A DNA stretch of 60,994 bases from Gemmatimonadota bacterium (GTDB lineage: Bacteria; Gemmatimonadota; Gemmatimonadetes; Gemmatimonadales; GWC2-71-9): the NCBI GenBank assembly GCA_020350425.1, contig CP070716.1, positions 1,832,887 to 1,893,880 of the forward strand. The letters are read 5' to 3'. Shown here piece after piece: positions 55,046 through 60,994 of the stretch (positions are counted from its first letter, which is position 1; each line of letters begins with the position of its first letter). The notes under the pieces were generated by a model. That model ran no database searches. It was given only the letters and a program-made list of their open reading frames with translations, and was not told the origin of the DNA. Position numbers and translations under genes: made by a program.

Positions 55046-56976
55046 GTTCGCTCCAGGATGACTGCGCCCGTGGCGTGGACCGCGCCGCGCCACCCTGGCT
55101 CGATCCGAATGGTGCAGTCGATCACGTCGAGCATGTACGGGCCGTCCACCACGGTTCCGGGCCCCAACTCCTCGAGCGCGGCGCGCCCGTCCGCGCGGCG
55201 CGCCTCGGCGGCGCCGGCACGCTCGGCCAGCCGGACGTCGGCACCGCGCCGACTTGCTACCACGCGCACGTTTACCAGCTCGACGGGGCGCTCCCTGTCC
55301 GCGTGGCCGAACCGCTCGCGGTGCGCTTCGTGGAACGCGGCCGCCGTAGCGTCACCCGAATCCCCGACGGCCACCGTGAGCTCGTACCCCTGTCCCGGAT
55401 AGCGGCAGTCGGCGAGGCGCTGCAACGCCGCGCCGGTGAGGGCGTCACGCGCCTGCGTCTCGAGGTCACCGAAGGCTTCCCGCGTGCGCTGCGCGTCGAG
55501 CTCGTGCGCGAGCGCGTGCAGCGACGTCGCGAACTCCAGCTTGTCGGGCGCCGAGGCCAGTCCGAGAGCCGACAGCACGCCCGCATGGGGCGGCACGAGG
55601 GCCCGTTCCATTCCCAGGCTCTCGGCCATGCGACAGGCGAACATGGGCCCGGCACCGCCGAAGGCGACCAGCGTCATGGCTCGCGGATCGACGCCGCGCT
55701 CCACGCTCACGCGCCGGAGCGCCCGGACCATGGCGGCGTTGGCGACCTCGATGATGCCGTCGGCGCAGCGCTCGAGGGAGAGGCCGGCCGCCTCCGCCAC
55801 GCGCCCGACCGCTGCCGTGGCCCTGCCGACGTCGAGGCGCAGGCCGCCGGCGAGCGGATGCGCGGCGTCGAGCCACCCCAGCACCGCGGCCGCATCGGTC
55901 ACGGTCGCCTCGGTTCCTCCGGTACCGTAGCAGGCGGGGCCCGGCACCGCACCTGCGCTCCGCGGCCCCACGCGCAGTGCGCCACCCTCATCCACCCAGG
56001 CCACACTGCCCCCGCCCGCTCCCACGGTCTCGATGAGCACGTGGGGGAGCGCCAGCGGGACACCTCCTACCGCTCCGGCAGCCTGCACCATGGGCTGACC
56101 GGCCAGCACGATGCTCGCGTCGGCACTGGTGCCGCCCATGTCGAGCGTGAGGAGATCGAGCATCCCGAGCTGCGCGCCGACGAGTCGCGCGCCCTCGACC
56201 CCCCCGGCGGGTCCCGACAGCGCGAGGGCGGCCGCACGCTCACCGGCCTGCACCACGCTCAGGGTGCCCCCGTTGGATGCCATGATCCGCAGCTCTCCGA
56301 GCCCCCGTTCGGCCGCGTCGGCGCCCATCCGGGCCACGTACCCGCTCACCTTGGGGCGCAGGTACGCCTCCACCGTTGTGGTGCTGGTGCGTTCGTACTC
56401 GCGAAACACCGGCAGGACTTCACAGCTCGCGGCGACGGGCGTGTCGGGGAGCGCACGGCGCAGCGCGGCCGCGAGACGTCGCTCATGCGTCGGGTCCCGA
56501 AAGCTGAACAGCAGCGCCACGGCCACGGCATCGGGACGGCGTCGCTTCACCTCCGCCACGACGCGCTCGACCTCGGCGTCGCCGAGCTCGCGCACCACTC
56601 CCTCGGCGCCCACCCGCTCGTCCACCCCCACGACGTCGTCGTGCGCCGTCAGAGGGGGTGGGTGGTCACGGGAGAGATCGTAGAGATGCGAGCGATCCTG
56701 CCGCCGGAGCCACAGGAGATCCTCGAACCCCGCGGTAGCGGCCAGGACGACTCTGCCGCCGCTGCGCTCCAGCAGCGCGTTCGTGGCAACGGTCGTCCCG
56801 TGGATCAGGGCCTCGGCTGCGGACTCGCCTCGGCGCAGGCGCTGCAGCGCATTCCACACGTCTGCGCCGACGGCGCCGGGGGTGGATCTCACCTTGTCGA
56901 CGGTGACGTCACCCTGGGGTGAGAGCGCCACGATGTCGGTGAACGTGCCACCGACGTCGACGCCGAAGCGCGTCAC
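55042..56976 (-). CDS. hyuA: Hydantoinase A / 5-oxoprolinase subunit (HyuA)
   Basis: A 644-residue ASKHA-type ATPase: FGVDVGGTFTDIVAL (phosphate 1), IHGTTVATNALLER, TLDMGGTSADASIV, AGGGSVAWVDEGGALRVGPRSAGA with PACYG, and VAFGGAGPMFACRMAESLG. The Hydant_A_N/Hydantoinase_A order and length are normal. GTG 56976 is chosen because it overlaps the lnt stop (GTGA), as elsewhere in this operon; GTG 56988 is also possible. Confidence 0.93.
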   Translation of the reverse strand: MTRFGVDVGGTFTDIVALSPQGDVTVDKVRSTPGAVGADVWNALQRLRRGESAAEALIHGTTVATNALLERSGGRVVLAATAGFEDLLWLRRQDRSHLYDLSRDHPPPLTAHDDVVGVDERVGAEGVVRELGDAEVERVVAEVKRRRPDAVAVALLFSFRDPTHERRLAAALRRALPDTPVAASCEVLPVFREYERTSTTTVEAYLRPKVSGYVARMGADAAERGLGELRIMASNGGTLSVVQAGERAAALALSGPAGGVEGARLVGAQLGMLDLLTLDMGGTSADASIVLAGQPMVQAAGAVGGVPLALPHVLIETVGAGGGSVAWVDEGGALRVGPRSAGAVPGPACYGTGGTEATVTDAAAVLGWLDAAHPLAGGLRLDVGRATAAVGRVAEAAGLSLERCADGIIEVANAAMVRALRRVSVERGVDPRAMTLVAFGGAGPMFACRMAESLGMERALVPPHAGVLSALGLASAPDKLEFATSLHALAHELDAQRTREAFGDLETQARDALTGAALQRLADCRYPGQGYELTVAVGDSGDATAAAFHEAHRERFGHADRERPVELVNVRVVASRRGADVRLAERAGAAEARRADGRAALEELGPGTVVDGPYMLDVIDCTIRIEPGWRGAVHATGAVILERT

Positions 56977-58526
56977 CTCCGACGCCACACCGCGTAGCCG
57001 ACGAGGAGCGCCGTCGCGAGGAGCGAGAGCATTCCCACCCAATCACCGAACCGAGCGTACAGCGACATGCCCTCGGCGGTGAGGACTTCGCGCGTCTTGG
57101 ACGTGCGCGCGTTCAGGGCGGTCGGCTCGTGGATGCGTCCGAGCGGGTCGACGAACTCCGAGATCCCGGAGTTGGCCGCCCTGGCGATGCCCACACGACT
57201 CTCGATCGCCCGCATGACCAGGTGCGCGGCGTGCTGGTGGGGCCCGACGGTGTGGCCGAACCAGACATCGTTGGTGATGTTGACGAGGAACTCCGCACCA
57301 CCCTGCCGGTAGCCGCGGGCGAGGTCCTCGAATGCCGACTCGAAGCAGATGAGCGCGCCGAAGCGCAGCACGTTTCGCGAGCGCTCGACCTCCACCTCGT
57401 AGACCGGCAGCTCATCACCCGGCGTAAAGCCGCCGAAGAACCGCGATAGTGCGCGCGGCGCGGCGATGGGGGCACGCTCCGTAATCGGCACCAGGTACCG
57501 CTTGTGGTAGACGGGATACGTCAGCGCCGTATCCCGAGCGCCGATGAGGAAGCCCGCGTTGTAGAGCTCGACGCGCCCGTCATCGGTTTCCGAGAGGTCG
57601 AGCGCCCCGACGAACAGGGGCGTCTTGCTCCCGACTGTGAATTGCCTCAGGATCACCCTCCACAGCGGGTTCCGCTGGAAGCTCCCCGGCATCGCTACCT
57701 CGGGCCACACGATCAGATCGGGCACCCGGGGCGCCTCGGCGGCGAACGCCTCGGTCGACAGACGGAGGTGATCGCTGAAAATCTGATCCCCTTGTCCCGG
57801 CTCCCACTTGTCCCGGAACCCGATGTTGGGCTGGATGACCGTCACGACCCCCACCGGCCGGAGGTCGAGGGTGCGCTCCCGCACGACCCCGTACGCCAGC
57901 GCCACCACGATTCCGACGACGACCCCGGCAGCGAGCACTGCGGCCCGCCGCCGCTCGGCGCGGTGGCGCAGCGCGAGCGCGAGCGCGACGTTGGCCAGCG
58001 CGAGGAGATAGGTGACACCGCGCGCCCCCACGATATCGGCGATCTGCACCATCGTGGGGTAGCCCGTGAGCGACGTCCCCAGCCCCAGCCAGGGGAACCG
58101 GAAGTCACCCAGATGCCCCACGATCCACTCGTGCGCCACCCACACGACCGGGAAGACGAGCAGCACGGACACTCCCGTCGTACGGATCACCCATCCGGTG
58201 ACCGCGAAGAGGATGGCGCTCACGAGCGCCAAGCCCACCAGACCGGCGGCGAAGCCGATCACGGAAAGCGGCGTGTAGTTCCAGAGCGCGACGGCGATCC
58301 AGTGGAGCACGAGGCCGTTCGCCGCCAATCCGAACCAGAAGCCCTGGGCGAGGTGCCGGCGCGCGGGCCGGGGGTCGTCAGCACCGTCGAGGATCAGCCA
58401 GGCGGCCGGAACCAGGCACACGAACGACGGCAACAAGAGATGGAACGGCGGGTACGCGGCGGCCGTGAGCACCGCCCCGGCGATCACCAGGCGCCAGTCG
58501 GCCTGCGGCAACGCCAGCGGCCTCAC
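56973..58526 (-). CDS. lnt: Apolipoprotein N-acyltransferase
   Basis: A 517-residue inner-membrane enzyme that adds the third acyl chain to lipoproteins. Several transmembrane helices precede a periplasmic nitrilase-like domain whose triad is visible: Glu276 in WPEVAMPG, Lys342 in YHKRYLVPITER, Cys394 in GALICFESAFED, with spacing (66 and 52) close to that of E. coli. A C-terminal helix follows. GTG 58526 overlaps the Gfo/Idh stop. Confidence 0.96.
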   Translation of the reverse strand: MRPLALPQADWRLVIAGAVLTAAAYPPFHLLLPSFVCLVPAAWLILDGADDPRPARRHLAQGFWFGLAANGLVLHWIAVALWNYTPLSVIGFAAGLVGLALVSAILFAVTGWVIRTTGVSVLLVFPVVWVAHEWIVGHLGDFRFPWLGLGTSLTGYPTMVQIADIVGARGVTYLLALANVALALALRHRAERRRAAVLAAGVVVGIVVALAYGVVRERTLDLRPVGVVTVIQPNIGFRDKWEPGQGDQIFSDHLRLSTEAFAAEAPRVPDLIVWPEVAMPGSFQRNPLWRVILRQFTVGSKTPLFVGALDLSETDDGRVELYNAGFLIGARDTALTYPVYHKRYLVPITERAPIAAPRALSRFFGGFTPGDELPVYEVEVERSRNVLRFGALICFESAFEDLARGYRQGGAEFLVNITNDVWFGHTVGPHQHAAHLVMRAIESRVGIARAANSGISEFVDPLGRIHEPTALNARTSKTREVLTAEGMSLYARFGDWVGMLSLLATALLVGYAVWRRR

Positions 58527-59533
58527 AGCGCGACTTCGCGGCCTTCGGCCGCCGACTGGTAGATGGCTTCCATCACGCGGTGCAGCAGCAACTGGTCGTC
58601 GAGCGCGGGCGCCGGGCGCTCGCCCCGCACCACGGCGAGGAACTCCTCCCACTCGGAATGGTACGAGGCGCTGAAGGAGTCCCGCGGTCCCGCGTCCTGG
58701 GGCGGTGTCACGTTCATCGGCGTCCCATGCATCTCCTTGAACACCGCCAGCGGCGCGAGGCTCGCGCTGCCACCATCGCCCAGCACCTCGAACGCGAACT
58801 GCTCCTCGTGTCCCACGTAGCGCCACGACACATCGACGAAGATCGAGTGCCCCCGATCGCAGCGGATCAGGGCGCAGCCCGAGTCCTCCACCGTGCCGTT
58901 GCCATCGCGCGAACTGAACACGGCCGTGACGCGCTTCGTCCCCGGGCATCCCGACAGATGGAGCCCGAGATCGACGAGAGGCAGTCCGAGATCGAACATG
59001 GCGCCACCGCCCGATTCCTGGCGCCGCACCCGCCACTCGGCGAGCCGGCCCACCGGGCGATAGATGTGCCACCGCGCCCGCACCGCTCGGAGTGCGCCGA
59101 GCTCTCCGCCCGCGAGGAAGTCCCGCACCGCTACGGTGTCGGCGCGGTAGCGGTGGTTGAGGCCCACGAGCACCGCCTTGCCCGCCTGCTCACGCGCCGC
59201 AATCACGTGCTCGACGCCGCCGACCGAGAGCGCCAGCGGGCGCTCACACAACACGTGCACTCCCGCCGACAGCGCGCTCGTGACGTGGATCTCGTGGAGG
59301 TGATTGGGGGTGCACACCACCACGGCATCGGGGCTCCCGTAGCGCAGCAGATCCTCAATGTCGTCGTACACGTCGGGGATGCCGAAGCGACCCGCCAGGG
59401 CCCGCGCCTTGGGCACGTCGATGTCACAGATGCCGACCACCTCGACACCCTCGAGTCGACTCAGCGTGACCAGGTGGGCCACCTGGGCGATGGCTCCGGA
59501 GCCGAGCACCCCGACGCGCACCCGCTCGCTCAC
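58523..59533 (-). CDS. Gfo/Idh/MocA-family oxidoreductase
   Basis: A 336-residue NAD(P)-dependent oxidoreductase with Rossmann motif VGVLGSGAIAQVAHL, then VVGICDIDVPKARALAGRFG, VVVCTPNHLHEIHV and VLCERPLALS, where the usual EKP is ERP. The C-terminal beta-sheet domain contains WEFAFEVLG-like (EQFAFEVLGDGG) and SEWEEFLAVVRGERP. The substrate is probably a sugar derivative; not identified. GTG 59533 overlaps the preceding stop. It is just before lnt in the operon. Confidence 0.92.
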   Translation of the reverse strand: MSERVRVGVLGSGAIAQVAHLVTLSRLEGVEVVGICDIDVPKARALAGRFGIPDVYDDIEDLLRYGSPDAVVVCTPNHLHEIHVTSALSAGVHVLCERPLALSVGGVEHVIAAREQAGKAVLVGLNHRYRADTVAVRDFLAGGELGALRAVRARWHIYRPVGRLAEWRVRRQESGGGAMFDLGLPLVDLGLHLSGCPGTKRVTAVFSSRDGNGTVEDSGCALIRCDRGHSIFVDVSWRYVGHEEQFAFEVLGDGGSASLAPLAVFKEMHGTPMNVTPPQDAGPRDSFSASYHSEWEEFLAVVRGERPAPALDDQLLLHRVMEAIYQSAAEGREVAL

Positions 59534-60171
59534 CGGCTGTCCTTGTGAGGGAGCCGGTAGGTGATGCCGCCGCGCACGGAGGCGAGCAGCAGCTCGGTGG
59601 TCGCTTCCCCACGGGCGTCGGCCGTCAGCACGAGCGACCGGGTGAGTCCGATCTCGAGCCCCAGGGACCCGATGAGGCCAACGTCCACCATGTCCAGCGC
59701 GCCCTCCACGAAGGTCCCGCTGATGGCGTCGCCGGAGCCGTTGCGGAGATGGAGACCCAGGCCGAGGCCGGCATAGGGCCGCACGCGCCGCGCCGGCTCG
59801 AACAGATAGTGGAAGTCGAGCGCGAGGCCGTAATCGGCCCACGTGATCGCGCCGAGATCGATCGTCACCGAGGGATCGTCGATGATGTTCTCGAGCTGGC
59901 GCTCGAACTCGTCGATCTCCTCCTGGCGGAACTCACGCCTGAAGTAGCTGGCGCTCACCAGTACCCGCACCTTCGGCGCGAAGTGGCCAAAGTCGATGCG
60001 CAGCGCCCCCACCGGTCCGGTCGTCAAGCGGTTGGACCAGACGGGACCGACGTCGACGCCGATGCCCGAGAGCCGGAGGCCTTCGTAGCTGAACTGCTCC
60101 CAGAAGCCCTGGGCCCATACGGACCCCGGGAGGAGCAACATCGCGAGCCCGAGTCTAATACCAGCGCTCAA
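59530..60171 (-). CDS. Outer-membrane beta-barrel-like secreted protein
   Basis: A 213-residue protein from TTG 60171 with a signal peptide (about 1-20, GSVWAQ); the ATG at codon 11 is a less good start. The chain has barrel-like strands (DVGPVWSNRLTTGPVGALRIDF, VRVLVSASYFRREF, WADYGLALDFHYLF, VRPYAGLGLGLHL, VGLIGSLGLEIGLT, LVLTADARGEAT, GGITYRLP), about ten in all. No domain is recognised. The start overlaps the SpoIID stop by 17 bases. Confidence 0.75.
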   Translation of the reverse strand: MSAGIRLGLAMLLLPGSVWAQGFWEQFSYEGLRLSGIGVDVGPVWSNRLTTGPVGALRIDFGHFAPKVRVLVSASYFRREFRQEEIDEFERQLENIIDDPSVTIDLGAITWADYGLALDFHYLFEPARRVRPYAGLGLGLHLRNGSGDAISGTFVEGALDMVDVGLIGSLGLEIGLTRSLVLTADARGEATTELLLASVRGGITYRLPHKDSR

Positions 60172-60994
60172 GGGTCGTCCCCGGGAAGTAGGTCGTCACT
60201 ATGGTGCGCGCGTCCTGACCGGCCCGTGCCCGACCGACGGCGCCCCACTGGCACATCCCCACGCCGTGTCCCCACCCGGCACCGGTGGCCGTGACGCGCT
60301 CCACGCGACCGCCGCGGCGCTCGACGGCGATCTGGAAGGCCGTGCTGCCGAGCGACCGGCCGTCGGGCGTGGAGAAGACCGCGCGGATGTCGGGACCGAA
60401 CACGGGGATCTCACCGCGGCTCACCACGATCCGGGCTTCCGCGACCCGCCCGGAGGGCCCCGTGCGCTGCACGCGCACGTCACGTACCTCGTCCACCGTC
60501 ACCCTCTCCAAACCCAGCTGGGAGGGTACAGTTCGGCGTAATATACGTGCGAGCGTTTCCGCATCCCACTCCACGGTCCAGCGAAAGTTCGGCGAGATAT
60601 CGCAGTAGTGCCCGCCGGTGCGCTGGTCCGAGATCGGTCGGAGATAGGGGAGCCGCCGCCCGAAGCGGAACACCTCGTCGGGCGAGGCGGTGGAGTATCC
60701 GCAGGTCGAGTGAAAGAACGTGCTGATGAGCTCCCCGCGATACGTCACGACCGTCCCCGACGTCGAGCGGACGCCGTCCCAGCCGCGCTCACTCTCGACC
60801 GCCACGCCGCCGTATGCCTGGTCCGTCACGGTCGCCCGCAGGTCGTAACCCTCCGAGGCGAACCGCCCGCGGTTCTTGAGCGCGTAGGTCCGCGCCACGA
60901 TCACCTGCGCCTCCACGGCGGCCTGCTCGTTCGGCGCACGTCGCCCCAGTTCGGCGTTCACCACTCCGGCGAGGTATCCCTCGAGCGCGAGCTC
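60155..60994 (-). CDS. SpoIID/LytB-domain protein, 5' part outside window
   Basis: The frame is open from the window end (first visible residues ELALEGYLAGVVNAELG). It shows the SpoIID/LytB sequence: EAQVIVARTYALKNRGRFASEGYDLRATVTDQAYGG, the FFHSTCGYSTASPDE region, and near the end GAGWGHGVGMCQWGAVG. In Bacillus SpoIID is a lytic transglycosylase acting on denuded peptidoglycan; in a diderm this may be a related cell-wall hydrolase or its regulator. The protein is truncated at its N-terminus by the window. Confidence 0.9.
   Translation of the reverse strand, partial: ELALEGYLAGVVNAELGRRAPNEQAAVEAQVIVARTYALKNRGRFASEGYDLRATVTDQAYGGVAVESERGWDGVRSTSGTVVTYRGELISTFFHSTCGYSTASPDEVFRFGRRLPYLRPISDQRTGGHYCDISPNFRWTVEWDAETLARILRRTVPSQLGLERVTVDEVRDVRVQRTGPSGRVAEARIVVSRGEIPVFGPDIRAVFSTPDGRSLGSTAFQIAVERRGGRVERVTATGAGWGHGVGMCQWGAVGRARAGQDARTIVTTYFPGTTLERWY

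Noticed and set aside
58526-59072. Long N-terminal extension of lnt
   Set aside because: It lies inside the Gfo/Idh gene, is Arg/Gly-rich, and GTG 58526 overlaps the stop as in other genes of this operon.

Overview
The window is about 61 kb of GC-rich, gene-dense bacterial chromosome with about 54 protein genes, no rRNA or tRNA gene that I can see, no insertion sequence and no CRISPR array. The cell is diderm: there are outer-membrane beta-barrels, a BamA-like protein, Lnt, LolA-like and Mla-type genes. Gene order (prs-rplY-pth, hppA, ychF, rpsF-rpsR-DUF2232-rplI, smc preceded by SPOR proteins, rpmE-prfA-prmC-ylbF-tmk-ctp) and an SMC signature reading LSSGE suggest Gemmatimonadota. That assignment is inference from context, not from a database match.

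Layout. 1-655: end of an ArsR regulator plus its SRPBCC partner. 803-8239: a four-gene signalling operon with two paralogous GAF-GAF-PAS histidine kinases (one carrying two receiver domains), a DivK-like receiver, and a soluble protein fusing a HisKA-like histidine domain, a receiver, a HAMP-like segment and a Ser/Thr kinase. 8248-9792: small genes (NTF2-like, EF-Tu domain-II-like, possible ADP-ribosyltransferase-like). 9891-19782: housekeeping translation and energy genes (prs, rplY, pth, hppA, ychF, rpsF, rpsR, DUF2232, rplI, a FakA-FakB fusion, rsfS). 19853-30730: envelope lipoprotein with SPOR, a MinD-like pseudo-NTPase with SPOR, smc, a secreted subtilase, an MBL hydrolase, aroF and a LolA-like gene. 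30833-41009: an accessory membrane and outer-membrane block (DUF3604, beta-barrels, parvulin-type PPIase, HupE/UreJ-like protein, transporter-suffix protein, TMEM175-like protein, BamA-like protein). 41011-46654 (minus): rpmE-prfA-prmC-ylbF-tmk-ctp-DUF2520. 46797-53509: a Crp-type regulator, an MBL protein, a CsgG-like protein, an Mla-type lipid transporter whose ATPase has lost its catalytic motifs, and a GAF/HD-GYP protein with a large insertion. 53519-60994 (minus): SpoIID/LytB, a beta-barrel, a Gfo/Idh oxidoreductase, lnt and hyuA/hyuB.

Many genes are translationally coupled by ATGA, GTGA or TTGA overlaps. Several promoters resemble TTGnnn-17/18-TAGnTT and lie 5-11 bases before a start codon that lacks a Shine-Dalgarno sequence, which points to leaderless mRNAs. 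Three conserved genes (pth, mlaD, rsfS) seem to begin at non-standard codons. The candidates most worth following are the histidine/aspartate-to-Ser/Thr phosphorelay (803-8239), the dead ABC ATPase in the Mla operon (49976-50644) and the DUF3604/PPIase/HupE block (30833-37157).
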